A stretch of DNA of 64,000 bases from Pedobacter sp. Leaf170 (GTDB lineage: Bacteria > Bacteroidota > Bacteroidia > Sphingobacteriales > Sphingobacteriaceae), in contig NZ_CAKLBP010000002.1 of the NCBI RefSeq assembly GCF_920984665.1, positions 1 to 64,000 of the forward strand, given 5' to 3'. The notes beneath the pieces were generated by a model. It was given only the letters and a program-made list of their open reading frames with translations. It made no database searches and was not told the origin of the DNA. Of this stretch, positions 36,574-45,795 are shown piece by piece. Numbering within the stretch: the first letter of the stretch is position 1; the number at the start of each line of letters is the position of its first letter. The translations under genes and the position numbers were made by a program.

Positions 36574-37878
36574 ATGGATATGTTAACAACCGAAAATCTA
36601 TACAATTTATTTCAGGCAAACCCTTCAATATCAACCGATACAAGAAGCATCACTAAAAACAGCATCTTTTTTGCGCTAAAAGGCGACAATTTCAATGCAA
36701 ATGAATTTGCACAGCAAGCTATTGAAAAAGGTGCATCGTATGCTATAGTTGATGAGGAGAAATACGCCAATGATAACTGTTTACTGGTTGAGGATGTACT
36801 ATCTGCCTTGCAGGATTTAGCCCGCCACCATCGTAAGCAATTAAAAATTCCGGTACTTGGTTTAACCGGCAGCAATGGTAAAACAACCAGTAAAGAACTT
36901 GTAAATGCCGTTTTAGCAGAGCGATATAAAACCTTTGCCACTTTCGGCAATTTGAATAATCACATTGGTGTGCCGCTTTCTATTCTTTCTATAACTAACA
37001 ATGTAGAGGTTGCCATTATCGAAATGGGCGCCAATCATCAAAAAGAAATTGAGCTGCTTTGTACCATTGCACAACCTACACATGGCATTATAACAAATGT
37101 AGGCATGGCGCATTTAGATGGTTTTGGTGGATTTGAAGGTGTAAAAAAAGGTAAGGCCGAACTTTATGCCTATCTCAAAGAAACAAATGGTTACACATTT
37201 ATTAACAGAGATAATAAACATTTGCTAGAAATGTGTGCAACTGCAGGTTTAAGCAAACTCATTTATTATGGCACTGAAAACGGTAACACAATTAAAGGTA
37301 GCTTAAAAAACAGCGACCCGTTTATCGAGGTAGAATGGACAAATCACGAAGTTTCATCAACAGTAAAAACAAACCTGACTGGAAGTTACAACTTCGAGAA
37401 TATTTTAGCTGCCATTTGCATTGGCGATTTCTTTGACATGGATGCAGAAGCGATAAACCAAGGCCTTTCCAATTACCAACCTAAAAATAACCGCTCACAA
37501 TTAACCAAAACTGAAACCAATACGGTAATTTGTGATTTTTACAACGCAAACCCAAGCAGCATGAGCGCTGCTTTAAGCAATATATCAACATTATCTGCTG
37601 AACAAAAAACGGTGATTTTAGGCGACATGTTCGAGTTAGGACCGGAATCTGCTGCGCAACACGAAATTATTGCAAAGCAAGCCGAACAAAGCAGACTGGA
37701 TAAAATTATCCTGATAGGAAAGTATTTTTATGTTTTGAAAGATGAAATAGATGCATTATTCTTCGAAACACCTGCTGAAGCCGCCCATTTTTTGCAGGAA
37801 AATCCTGTAAATAACAATCTTGTTTTATTAAAAGGTTCCAGAGGGATGAAACTGGAAAGTTTGCTACAGTATTTATAA
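36574..37878 (+). CDS. murF: UDP-MurNAc-tripeptide:D-Ala-D-Ala ligase
   Basis: A 434-residue cytoplasmic Mur ligase that adds D-Ala-D-Ala to UDP-MurNAc-tripeptide, the last soluble step of peptidoglycan precursor synthesis. The N-terminal MurF domain has STDTRSI and FFALKGDNFNANEF; the ATP loop GLTGSNGKTT is at 96-105, followed by KTFATFGNLNNHIGVPLS and IEMGANHQKEI; the C-terminal domain starts near KNNRSQLTKT and includes DFYNANPSSM and GDMFELG. It is a lone plus-strand gene divergent from the peptidase and convergent with gldH, with no gap at its 3' end. Confidence 0.97.
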   Translation: MDMLTTENLYNLFQANPSISTDTRSITKNSIFFALKGDNFNANEFAQQAIEKGASYAIVDEEKYANDNCLLVEDVLSALQDLARHHRKQLKIPVLGLTGSNGKTTSKELVNAVLAERYKTFATFGNLNNHIGVPLSILSITNNVEVAIIEMGANHQKEIELLCTIAQPTHGIITNVGMAHLDGFGGFEGVKKGKAELYAYLKETNGYTFINRDNKHLLEMCATAGLSKLIYYGTENGNTIKGSLKNSDPFIEVEWTNHEVSSTVKTNLTGSYNFENILAAICIGDFFDMDAEAINQGLSNYQPKNNRSQLTKTETNTVICDFYNANPSSMSAALSNISTLSAEQKTVILGDMFELGPESAAQHEIIAKQAEQSRLDKIILIGKYFYVLKDEIDALFFETPAEAAHFLQENPVNNNLVLLKGSRGMKLESLLQYL

Positions 37879-38370
37879 TTATTCCACCTCTTCGACCAAA
37901 ATACCTGCATCGGTGATTTCCAATAATGGATTATCACGCATGTTTTGTTCAATTTCTATAGAATACTTCCCGTTTTTTGGAAAACGATGCTTAGTTAAAA
38001 GCGGTAATCTGTAATTAAAAATATTACCTGAGCCGCTTCCAAGCCATTCGCCATCATTTTTAGCAAGCTTATACTGGTATCTTTTAGTTACAATATTTTT
38101 ACCATCGATGAAGTGAGCAAGGATGAAAATGTTCGAATATTTATAATCTGCTGTATGCCTTAATTTGAAATATAAATTATAGCTTTTGGCATAATCTTTT
38201 ACTTCGAACGAAGTGATTATTCGATTTCTATAAGTCCATTTGCGATCGGTGATTTCATTATTACTATCAACAACGGCAGGTTTACACCCGGAAAAAAATA
38301 TAACAATTAATAAAAAGCAGAATAAGATTGGAAATTTTCTATTCAGCAGCTGGTTTGTTATCTGAGCCAT
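37879..38370 (-). CDS. gldH: Gliding motility lipoprotein GldH
   Basis: A 163-residue lipoprotein matching GldH, which in gliding Bacteroidota is needed for motility and stability of the gliding machinery; homologues also occur in non-gliding species. The signal peptide ends in lipobox FFSGC (C29), and the mature part is all-beta. The start at 38370 gives a proper signal peptide; an open frame extends to 38478 but lacks one. The gene overlaps the 3' end of ricT by 32 bases in another frame, and holB-ricT-gldH is a conserved Bacteroidota order, supporting the call. It ends against the murF stop. Confidence 0.82.
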   Translation of the reverse strand: MAQITNQLLNRKFPILFCFLLIVIFFSGCKPAVVDSNNEITDRKWTYRNRIITSFEVKDYAKSYNLYFKLRHTADYKYSNIFILAHFIDGKNIVTKRYQYKLAKNDGEWLGSGSGNIFNYRLPLLTKHRFPKNGKYSIEIEQNMRDNPLLEITDAGILVEEVE

Positions 38371-39838
38371 TTTCCTTGCGGCGATTATTGTTTTTCCTTC
38401 TATTATTTCTATTACTGTTTTTATTTTGCTCAGCTTTAACACCGTCAACCTGAGCCGTTTCATCTGCGCCAGCAACAATCGGTTTCTGTTCTGCTTGGGG
38501 CTTTTGACTTTTCTGCTGAGGTTTTGGACCGTTTACATAAGCAGGCTTAGGCACAGCCTGTTGTGGAGCTCTCTGTGCTTGATTAGGCTGTTGCTTTTGA
38601 ACATTTTGTGGCTTATTCCCACCCTGTTTTTGCTCTGAATTTTGGGGGCGCTGATTAGGATTTACACCCGGACTCTTATCTCCTCTGTTTTGACTGTTTT
38701 TATTCTTTTTATTTTTGTTGTTGTTTTTACTTCTAGTACGTTCGTCTAATCTGGTTAAACTATCCTGCCCAACAACATTCTCATAATCGAAAGATTTCTC
38801 TACAATTACCGGCGCAGCAATTTTTACCGCTTCTTCTTTTAAGTTTGGCGCTTTTTTACCGGCTTTATTCATCGCCATGATTTCCTTAACCCTTGCCGCA
38901 GCTACGGGAATCCAGTTTTCATCGCCCTGATAACTAAACCACATTACCTTTTTAAAGATATCCGTTTTTTGATGACGGGCATAACCTGCCTCTGTATCTA
39001 GGTTCTCAATTCTATCCGGAATATCTTTTAAGGCATCCAAATAAGTATCCAACTCATAGTTTAAGCAGCATTTTAATTTACCGCATTGGCCGGCAAGTTT
39101 TAAAGTATTTAGAGATAGATTTTGGTAACGTGCCGCAGCTGTAGAAACCGTTTTAAAATTAGTTAACCAGGTAGAACAGCATAACTCGCGACCGCAAGAG
39201 CCAATTCCACCTAACCGCCCGGCTTCCTGACGCATACCAATCTGGCGCATTTCTATACGAATACGGAAACTTTCGGCCATCTTTTTAATTAACTCTCTAA
39301 AATCTACACGTCCATCGGCAGTGTAAAAAAATGTTGCTTTTGTTTTATCAGCCTGATAATCTACATCGCTAATTTTCATCGATAAACGTAAATCCAAAGC
39401 CAGTTTACGGGCTTTATGCATGGTTTCCCATTCCATTCCCTTGGCTGCATTCCATTTTTCAACATCAGCTTCTGTAGCTTTTCTGTATATTTTTTTAGTA
39501 ACCTGATCCATACTGGTTTTACGGCGTTTCATTTGCACCCGAACCAGTTCTCCGGTTAAAGAAACGTGCCCTACATCGAAACCACCTGTTGGACCTTCAA
39601 CGGCAACAAGCTCTCCAATTTCCAGATAAATGTTATCCGTATTAAGGAAAAATTCTTTGCGAGAACCTTTAAATTTTATTTCTGTAACCTGAAAAGGTTT
39701 ATAGTTTGAAGGCATATCCAAGTTGGATAGCCAATCGTGAACTTCCATTGTTTGGCACCCACCGGTACCGCAAGAGCCATTACTTTTGCATCCATTAGGG
39801 GTGCAACCACCACCAGTAGAACAACTTCCACATCCCAT
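38339..39838 (-). CDS. ricT: PSP1-domain protein, RicT/YaaT family
   Basis: A 499-residue protein. Residues 1-30 are a cysteine- and glycine-rich leader (MGCGSC, TGGGC, GTGGC). Residues about 50-290 are the PSP1 core, with conserved cysteine clusters CGRELCC (215-221) and CGKLKCC (252-258); in the Bacillus RicAFT complex the homologous protein takes part in iron-sulphur cluster binding and RNase Y control. The last 140 residues are low complexity, rich in Asn, Lys, Gln and Pro, and probably disordered. It starts 2 bp after holB and overlaps gldH, so the three genes are one operon. The role in Bacteroidota is not established. Confidence 0.92.
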   Translation of the reverse strand: MGCGSCSTGGGCTPNGCKSNGSCGTGGCQTMEVHDWLSNLDMPSNYKPFQVTEIKFKGSRKEFFLNTDNIYLEIGELVAVEGPTGGFDVGHVSLTGELVRVQMKRRKTSMDQVTKKIYRKATEADVEKWNAAKGMEWETMHKARKLALDLRLSMKISDVDYQADKTKATFFYTADGRVDFRELIKKMAESFRIRIEMRQIGMRQEAGRLGGIGSCGRELCCSTWLTNFKTVSTAAARYQNLSLNTLKLAGQCGKLKCCLNYELDTYLDALKDIPDRIENLDTEAGYARHQKTDIFKKVMWFSYQGDENWIPVAAARVKEIMAMNKAGKKAPNLKEEAVKIAAPVIVEKSFDYENVVGQDSLTRLDERTRSKNNNKNKKNKNSQNRGDKSPGVNPNQRPQNSEQKQGGNKPQNVQKQQPNQAQRAPQQAVPKPAYVNGPKPQQKSQKPQAEQKPIVAGADETAQVDGVKAEQNKNSNRNNRRKNNNRRKENGSDNKPAAE

Positions 39839-39840
39839 AG

Positions 39841-40989
39841 CTAATTGTATATATATTGAGTCCCCGTAGGGAGCGTTTTAAACCTGATAATTTTTACCAA
39901 TTGTAAAGATACATCTAAAAAGAGAATTTTTGGGTTTGCATTTCTTTCAATATGGTAATGTGCCTTTTCTAATTCGGCTATAATGGCTTCAGCCATTGGT
40001 AAGGTAAGCACATGGGTGCTTAACTTTTTCGCTGTTTCGAGCGTGAGTGGAGGTAGTTTTACCAATGCCTCAGCTCCGCTGATAATTAAGCAACATTCTC
40101 TCAAATAATTAATTCCGTATTTTAAAAAGTTCTTCTGATTTTCCCGGCCCCATTTTGCCGCTTCATCTGTAAATTCAATTAAATCGGGCACTTTATTGCT
40201 ATAACCATTTCTTAGCCATGAAGCAAAAATTCCGGAGCTATCATTCTGCATATCGGCCGCCAAAGCCTTTGCTTCAATAAGATTTCCATCTGCTAAAAAA
40301 GCATAATCTATTGCCTGATTTTCGCTAAAACTAGTGTTTTGTAACAAATAATTTGAAACCTCATGATTGGTCAGTTTTGGAATTTTAACGATTTGCGTAC
40401 GCGAAAGTATTGTAGTTAAAATTTGCTCCTGATTTTGAGCAATTAAGATAAATAATGTATTTGCAGGCGGTTCTTCAATTAATTTTAACAGTGCATTACC
40501 GGCTTTATCCAAATATTCTGGTAACCACATAATTAAAACCTTGGTTTCGGCTTCAAAAGCTTTGTAGCTTAATTTTTTGATAATATCGTGGCTTTCTGAA
40601 ATTGGAATATTTGGCTGTTTATTACCTGCATCTAATTTTGAGCGCCAAACATCCATGTCAAAATAAGCATCACTCAAAACCATACTTCGCCATTCTTCCA
40701 AAACATCAACAGCTGTTTTTATACTTGTTGAAGCAAAAAAAGGATATGAAAAATGTAAATCCGGGTGAATAAGCCGTTCATATTTGCGGCAATTGCCACA
40801 CAAACCACAGCTATCTTGTTCGGTTCTATCTAAGCAATTTATGTACTGAGCATAGGCAATGGCAAGTGGCACAGCGCCAGCACCTTGAGGCGATAAAAAC
40901 AACTGGGCATGACTTATCCGGTTTTCTTTTACCGTCTGCGTCAATTGTTGTTTAATCCGCTCTTGTCCTATTATTTCTTTAAACTGCAT
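39841..40989 (-). CDS. holB: DNA polymerase III delta' subunit
   Basis: A 382-residue clamp-loader subunit. The opening FKEIIGQERIKQQLTQTVKENRISHAQLF is typical of delta'. The P-loop position reads SPQGAGAVPLA and lacks the Walker A lysine, as expected for a non-hydrolysing delta'. A zinc module (CGLCGNCRKY) follows. The SRC-like position reads LSRTQIVKIP. The start at 40989 (MQFKEIIGQ) is chosen because the 20 residues further upstream in the open frame are hydrophobic and not family-like. It is the first gene of holB-ricT-gldH. Confidence 0.93.
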   Translation of the reverse strand: MQFKEIIGQERIKQQLTQTVKENRISHAQLFLSPQGAGAVPLAIAYAQYINCLDRTEQDSCGLCGNCRKYERLIHPDLHFSYPFFASTSIKTAVDVLEEWRSMVLSDAYFDMDVWRSKLDAGNKQPNIPISESHDIIKKLSYKAFEAETKVLIMWLPEYLDKAGNALLKLIEEPPANTLFILIAQNQEQILTTILSRTQIVKIPKLTNHEVSNYLLQNTSFSENQAIDYAFLADGNLIEAKALAADMQNDSSGIFASWLRNGYSNKVPDLIEFTDEAAKWGRENQKNFLKYGINYLRECCLIISGAEALVKLPPLTLETAKKLSTHVLTLPMAEAIIAELEKAHYHIERNANPKILFLDVSLQLVKIIRFKTLPTGTQYIYN

Positions 40990-41461
40990 TTGGTGCAAAA
41001 TAAGAATTTGAATTGAAATAAGGTAAATTCCACTTAGATTTTGACCCAAACAAAACCTATCCGATTCTATATCATTACAGATGAGCCATTTAAGTTATCG
41101 AAAAACGATGGTATAATTATTTGCAAACAGACCAGCAAATATCAAAAGTTAATCAGCATTTAGATTTTAATTTACCAATAAAAAAATACCCAACTTGAAA
41201 AGCAATGATTTAAAATTTTAAAATTGGCTTAATGTTTGATAATTCTCACTCTAAATAAGAGTAAAACTACTGCCTAAATAAACAATAGTTTGCTTCATCC
41301 TAAGATACCATCCCAATTTTTTAGCATTAAAAATTAAGATTTATGAAAATAATGAAAGGGAAATCTGTGGCATATAAATTCTACCGTGTAACATGAGTGT
41401 GACTAAATTTTTTCTATATTTGACACCCAACCGTTACGCTCAACTAACTTTTGTCATCAGA
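40990..41461. other. Divergent intergenic region, holB / TonB-dependent protein
   Basis: About 470 AT-rich bases. Apart from the -7 box at 41415-41422, nothing recognisable is seen on either strand. Confidence 0.6.
41415..41422 (+). promoter_or_regulatory. -7 box for the OMP beta-barrel gene
   Basis: TATATTTG matches TAnnTTTG exactly and lies 39 bases before the ATG at 41462. No TTTG occurs 19-21 bases upstream. The box overlaps the open frame upstream of 41462, which supports the later start. Confidence 0.45.
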
Positions 41462-43882
41462 ATGAACCGCTTAAAGTCTTTATTATGGCTATTTTTATTG
41501 CTATTTACGATGGCGAGCGCTGCTCAAAATAAATCCAAGTTAATTCGGGTTGTTGTATTTAATGAGAAAAATCTTCCGTTTGAGAATGTTACCGTACAGC
41601 TTTTATCTGCTAAAAATGTGCTTGTAAAATCTGGGAGAACAGATAAAAAAGGTACTGTGTTATTTAGCGAACCCGTTAAAGGAAACTATTATTTTTTAGC
41701 AAAGGTTATTGGTTACGAGAATGGAAAATCAATACAAATTAAATCGCCTTTCGTACTAAATACCATAAATATAAAAATTCTTCCAAGTAGTCAGGTACTT
41801 AAAGATGTTGTTGTTGAAGGGAAAAAACCGCCAATACAGCACATTCAGGGCAAAATTGTAATAAATGTTGATGCCGGCATTACCAATACAGGTGTATCCG
41901 TTTTAGAGTTGCTTGAAAAATCTCCAGGAGTTATGGTTGATAAAGACGGAGCAATTAGTTTACAAGGCAAACCGAATGTTTTGGTAATGATTGATGGTAA
42001 ACCAACATATTTATCGGGCGGAGAATTAACCAATCTATTAGCTGGTATGAATTCATCTCAGGTTAATCAAATCGAATTGATGACCAATCCTTCAGCAAAA
42101 TATGATGCCAGCGGCAATGGCGGAATTATAAATATTAAAACCAAAAAACTTAATCAGGATGGTTTCAATGGCTCTGTAAGTATTGTAGGCGGCTGGAGCC
42201 GAGATTATAAAAATAATAATGGGTTGTTGCTAAATTTCAAAAAGGGCAAATTAAACGCTTTTGCAGCTGCAAATTTTAATATAGGCAACAGCTTTACTGA
42301 TATTTACGCAAACCGTAATTACTTAGATCAAAATAAGAATACAACTGCTGTTTTAGAACAAAATACTGCAATTGCCAACCTCATGCGGTATAAATTTTTA
42401 AAAGCGGGTGTTGATTTTTACGCTTCAAAAACTACTACTATCGGTTTTTCGGCAAGTGGAACTTTAATTAATAGAGATGGGAAAAGTGATGCTGTTGCTA
42501 TGTGGAAAAAACCAAATGGTGTTTTAGATTCAGCAATATCAACGGTAAGTAATTCTTTTTATAAGTTAAAAAATGGTGCTGCAAATCTTAATTTTAAACA
42601 ATTAATTGGAAAAAATCATGAATTATCGGTTGATGTTGACTTGCTAAGGTATAACATGAACAACAACCAGCAATTTACAAACAGATTAATTTTAGCAAAT
42701 AGTTATACCCAAGGTACAGATATTCAAAGCCCATCCAATTTAAAAATATTTTCTGCTAAAGCTGATTATACCATTCGCCTTGGCAAAAACAACACTTTAG
42801 AATCTGGTTTCAAATCATCATCCATAACAACAGATAATAAAGCAGATTTTATAAGTATTAATGGATTAATAAGAACACCTGATTTAAACCGGAGCAATCA
42901 TTTCAAGTACAAAGAAAACATTAATGCTTTGTACACCAGTTTTGAACATAAAACCAGCAAATTTAATGCGCAAATAGGTATGCGTTTCGAAAACACCGAT
43001 TATGATGCGAATCAGTTAGGCAATAGCGCTAAACCCGATTCTTCATTTTCAAGAAGTTATGCCAATTTATTCCCTTCAGGTTACTTAAGTTATCAGGCCG
43101 ATTCTTTAAACATGTTTACCTTAACGGCTAGCCGTAGAATAGACAGGCCGCCGTACCAAAAGTTAAATCCATTTACTTTTATTATTAACAAATACACTAT
43201 TCAAAGGGGTAATCCGTACATATTGCCCCAAAACAGCTGGAATTTAGAATTAAGCCATCGCTACAATCAACTCCTAACTACAACTGTATCTTATAGTGTA
43301 ATTAATAATTATTTTTCTCAGTTATTTTTATCCGAAGGCTCGGATATTTTAATCTACACAGATGGCAATGTAGGCAAAATGAAAAATTTAGGATTATCAG
43401 CATCATTACAAATCTCTCCGTTAAAATGGTGGTTAGTTAATGGTCAAGGTAATTTTAATTATAAGCAACTCGATGGTTATCAAAACGTAAACTATCAATC
43501 ATCGGTAAACCAGTTTCAATTTAATCTGAGCAATCAATTTACAATTACCAAAACATTAAATGCAGAGCTTTCTGGTTTTTACATAACAAAGGCACGTAAC
43601 GATTTACAAGAATTACTTTATCCAACAGGGCAAATTTCGGGGGCCATTTCTAAAAGCATTTTTAAGGGCAAAGGTTCGCTGAAGTTTAATGCCAGAGATA
43701 TTTTCTTTACGCAGGCGATGGAAGGCCTAACCGATTTTCCGCAAGCGCAAGAATATTTTAAACTAACCCGCGATAGCCGTTTGTTTTTCTTAAGTTTTAG
43801 TTACCGTTTTGGCAAACCTTTGAAATTACCTAAACGCTCTACCGGCAGTGCTAATGAAGAAATGAAGAGAGCAGGCTCATAG
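41462..43882 (+). CDS. TonB-dependent receptor-like outer-membrane beta-barrel protein
   Basis: An 806-residue outer-membrane protein. The signal peptide (MNRLKSLLWLFLLLFTMASA) is followed by a carboxypeptidase-regulatory-like domain (about 25-110), a plug-like region (DVVVEGKKPPIQHIQGKIVINVD, SVLELLEKSPGVMVDKDG, SGNGGIINIKTKK) and a barrel of the OMP_b-brl_3 type. It is not a SusC protein and has no SusD partner. The C terminus carries a short charged tail after SYRFGKPLKLP. Such proteins are common in Bacteroidota with unassigned substrates, often peptides or metal chelates. The start is chosen for the signal peptide. Confidence 0.9.
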   Translation: MNRLKSLLWLFLLLFTMASAAQNKSKLIRVVVFNEKNLPFENVTVQLLSAKNVLVKSGRTDKKGTVLFSEPVKGNYYFLAKVIGYENGKSIQIKSPFVLNTINIKILPSSQVLKDVVVEGKKPPIQHIQGKIVINVDAGITNTGVSVLELLEKSPGVMVDKDGAISLQGKPNVLVMIDGKPTYLSGGELTNLLAGMNSSQVNQIELMTNPSAKYDASGNGGIINIKTKKLNQDGFNGSVSIVGGWSRDYKNNNGLLLNFKKGKLNAFAAANFNIGNSFTDIYANRNYLDQNKNTTAVLEQNTAIANLMRYKFLKAGVDFYASKTTTIGFSASGTLINRDGKSDAVAMWKKPNGVLDSAISTVSNSFYKLKNGAANLNFKQLIGKNHELSVDVDLLRYNMNNNQQFTNRLILANSYTQGTDIQSPSNLKIFSAKADYTIRLGKNNTLESGFKSSSITTDNKADFISINGLIRTPDLNRSNHFKYKENINALYTSFEHKTSKFNAQIGMRFENTDYDANQLGNSAKPDSSFSRSYANLFPSGYLSYQADSLNMFTLTASRRIDRPPYQKLNPFTFIINKYTIQRGNPYILPQNSWNLELSHRYNQLLTTTVSYSVINNYFSQLFLSEGSDILIYTDGNVGKMKNLGLSASLQISPLKWWLVNGQGNFNYKQLDGYQNVNYQSSVNQFQFNLSNQFTITKTLNAELSGFYITKARNDLQELLYPTGQISGAISKSIFKGKGSLKFNARDIFFTQAMEGLTDFPQAQEYFKLTRDSRLFFLSFSYRFGKPLKLPKRSTGSANEEMKRAGS

Positions 43883-43930
43883 ATAGTAAGCCGTTATTGC
43901 TATGCGAAACACCTATTTATTAAAAAACCT

Positions 43931-43938
43931 TACCTTTG
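43931..43938 (+). promoter_or_regulatory. -7 box for the ruvX operon
   Basis: TACCTTTG matches TAnnTTTG and lies 50 bases before the ruvX ATG. No good -33 element is seen at 19-21 bases. Confidence 0.4.
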
Positions 43939-43988
43939 ATGCTTTTTAACAAGCCCGGTTGATTACAATTTGGGTTTTAGATTTTGAT

Positions 43989-44405
43989 ATGCCCAGAATC
44001 CTTGCCTTCGATTACGGAACAAAACGCATCGGCATTGCCGTTACCGATCCATTGCAAATTATTGCTACAGGTTTAGATACCATTCACCCTAAAGATGCGA
44101 TAGAATACATCAAAAAATATTTATCTATTGAGCAGGTAGAGGCATTTGTATTGGGCGATCCAAAGCAAATGGATGGATCAGATTCTGATTCAAAACAACA
44201 TGCTAAAGGTTTTGCTACTTCGTTAAAAAAGGCTTTTCCCACCATTCCGCAGTATTGGGTAGACGAGCGTTTTACCTCAAAAATGGCCCATCAAACCATT
44301 ATGCAAAGTGGTTTAAAAAAATCAGACAGGAGAAATAAGGAAAGGGTTGATACCGTTGCAGCAACCATCATTTTACAATATTTTATGGAAACTAACCGTT
44401 TATAA
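43989..44405 (+). CDS. ruvX: Putative pre-16S rRNA nuclease / Holliday junction resolvase, YqgF family
   Basis: A 138-residue RNase H-fold protein. The N-terminal ILAFDYGTKRIGIAV holds the first catalytic aspartate (D7), VLGDPKQMDGSDSD lies in the middle, and DERFTSKMA and RVDTVAATIILQYFM provide the conserved C-terminal acidic residues. The family is implicated in 16S rRNA 5' maturation and, less certainly, in junction resolution. The start at 43989 (MPRILAFDYG) fits the family; the open frame begins with an upstream TTG that adds non-conserved residues. The O-methyltransferase follows after 9 bp. Confidence 0.93.
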   Translation: MPRILAFDYGTKRIGIAVTDPLQIIATGLDTIHPKDAIEYIKKYLSIEQVEAFVLGDPKQMDGSDSDSKQHAKGFATSLKKAFPTIPQYWVDERFTSKMAHQTIMQSGLKKSDRRNKERVDTVAATIILQYFMETNRL

Positions 44406-44414
44406 CCAAACAAA

Positions 44415-45050
44415 ATGAGCCTGATAAACGAAGATTTACAAAACTTACTTACCGATTATTGCGAGCCTGAAAGCGAATTGCTACAGCAAATTGATAGAGA
44501 AACAAATTTAAAAGTTTTAATGCCCCGCATGTTATCCGGACACTACCAAGGTAGGGTTTTGAGTATGCTGAGCAAAATGATATCGCCAAACAGAATTTTA
44601 GAAATTGGAACCTTTACGGGCTATGCTACACTTTGTTTGGCAGAAGGTTTAACAGAAAATGGCATTATTTACACACTCGATATTAATGTAGAGCTTGAAG
44701 AAATGGTTCGCCGAAACTTCTCAAAATCGCCCTACCACAACAAAATCAACTATATTTTAGGCGATGCCACAGAAACAGTAAACCAATTAGAGGAGGTTTT
44801 TGATATCGTTTTTATTGATGCAGATAAGAAAAACAACGGCACATATTACGATTTGATTTTTGAACGCGTTCGCCCGGGAGGAATTATTATTGTGGATAAT
44901 GTGTTGTGGAGTGGAAAAGTACTGCAACAAAAGCAAGATAAAGACACGCAGAATATAACTAGCTTTAATGATAAAATAGCTGAAGATAAAAGAGTTGAGA
45001 AATTAATTTTACCGGTTAGGGATGGCCTTTTTGTGATAAGGAAGAAATAA
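44415..45050 (+). CDS. Class I SAM-dependent O-methyltransferase
   Basis: A 211-residue cytoplasmic methyltransferase of the family-3 O-methyltransferase type (caffeoyl-CoA OMT-like). The SAM-binding signature ILEIGTFTGYATLCLAEGL, the acidic YTLDIN strand, GDATE, the metal-site motif FIDADKKNN and IIIVDNVLWSGKV are all present. Bacterial relatives include TrmR, which modifies wobble uridine in tRNA, and enzymes acting on catechols; sequence alone does not decide between them. It lies 9 bp after ruvX and probably shares its transcript. Confidence 0.92.
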   Translation: MSLINEDLQNLLTDYCEPESELLQQIDRETNLKVLMPRMLSGHYQGRVLSMLSKMISPNRILEIGTFTGYATLCLAEGLTENGIIYTLDINVELEEMVRRNFSKSPYHNKINYILGDATETVNQLEEVFDIVFIDADKKNNGTYYDLIFERVRPGGIIIVDNVLWSGKVLQQKQDKDTQNITSFNDKIAEDKRVEKLILPVRDGLFVIRKK

Positions 45051-45100
45051 AAATATTCGTTATTGCGATTGATGAAGCAATGACGGCAATAGAAATAAGA

Positions 45101-45775
45101 ATGAAAAATATTTTTACTTTTTGGATTTTACTTTTAAGTGTAATAACGCTAAAAGCACAAAATACCGAAGATTATATAACCGAACATGCAACTATTGCGC
45201 AAACGCTGATGCATGAACATAAAATACCGGCAAGTTTAATACTGGCTGTCGCGATACATGAATCTGCATCTGGCAATAGCAGAATTGCCCAATATTTAAA
45301 TAATCACTTTGGAGTTAAAGGTCCAAATAACAACAGCGAAATTCGTTCTTCCTATCGGGATTATTTAAGTGCTGAAGAATCTTATAACCATTTTGTAGAG
45401 ATTATGGAAACCCGTTCTCCGTTTAATAACCTTTTTGGAAAGTATGACCAATATGATTATAAAGGTTGGGCAAGAGGTATACAGCGCTCGGGTTATGCAC
45501 ACAGCAGAAGTTGGGCAAGCCAGGTAATTGCATTGGTTAAAAAGCATGAGCTTTACCAATATGATGAACGTCCGGAAGGTTATGAAGAGCCTGTTTATAA
45601 ATCTGCTTACAAAAAGAAAAGTTCCAAAAGCCGTCTTACAAAAACATATACAGTAAAACCCGGCGATAATTTAAGCGTTATTGCTAAAAAGAAAGGTGTA
45701 ACTGTTAAATCGTTAATGATTAAAAATGGTTTGAAAAAAGCTAACCTTAAACCTGGTCAAAAAATTAAACTGTAA
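45101..45775 (+). CDS. Secreted glucosaminidase with LysM domain
   Basis: A 224-residue exported peptidoglycan hydrolase. The signal peptide (cleavage after LKA) is followed by a glucosaminidase domain (about 25-165) with IPASLILAVAIHESASGNS, whose glutamate is the likely catalytic acid, and NNHFGVKG. A lysine-rich linker leads to a C-terminal LysM (YTVKPGDNLSVIAKKKGV...LKPGQKIKL) that binds glycan. The start at 45101 gives the signal peptide; seven in-frame codons upstream do not. The next gene encodes a paralogue with the same architecture but lipid-anchored, 20 bp away. Confidence 0.92.
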   Translation: MKNIFTFWILLLSVITLKAQNTEDYITEHATIAQTLMHEHKIPASLILAVAIHESASGNSRIAQYLNNHFGVKGPNNNSEIRSSYRDYLSAEESYNHFVEIMETRSPFNNLFGKYDQYDYKGWARGIQRSGYAHSRSWASQVIALVKKHELYQYDERPEGYEEPVYKSAYKKKSSKSRLTKTYTVKPGDNLSVIAKKKGVTVKSLMIKNGLKKANLKPGQKIKL

Positions 45776-45795
45776 AAATATACCTAAAGAGATAC

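Noticed and set aside
39841-40989. Broken clamp-loader ATPase because Walker A is degenerate
   Set aside because: Delta' subunits naturally lack a working ATP site; the sequence is otherwise intact and of normal length.
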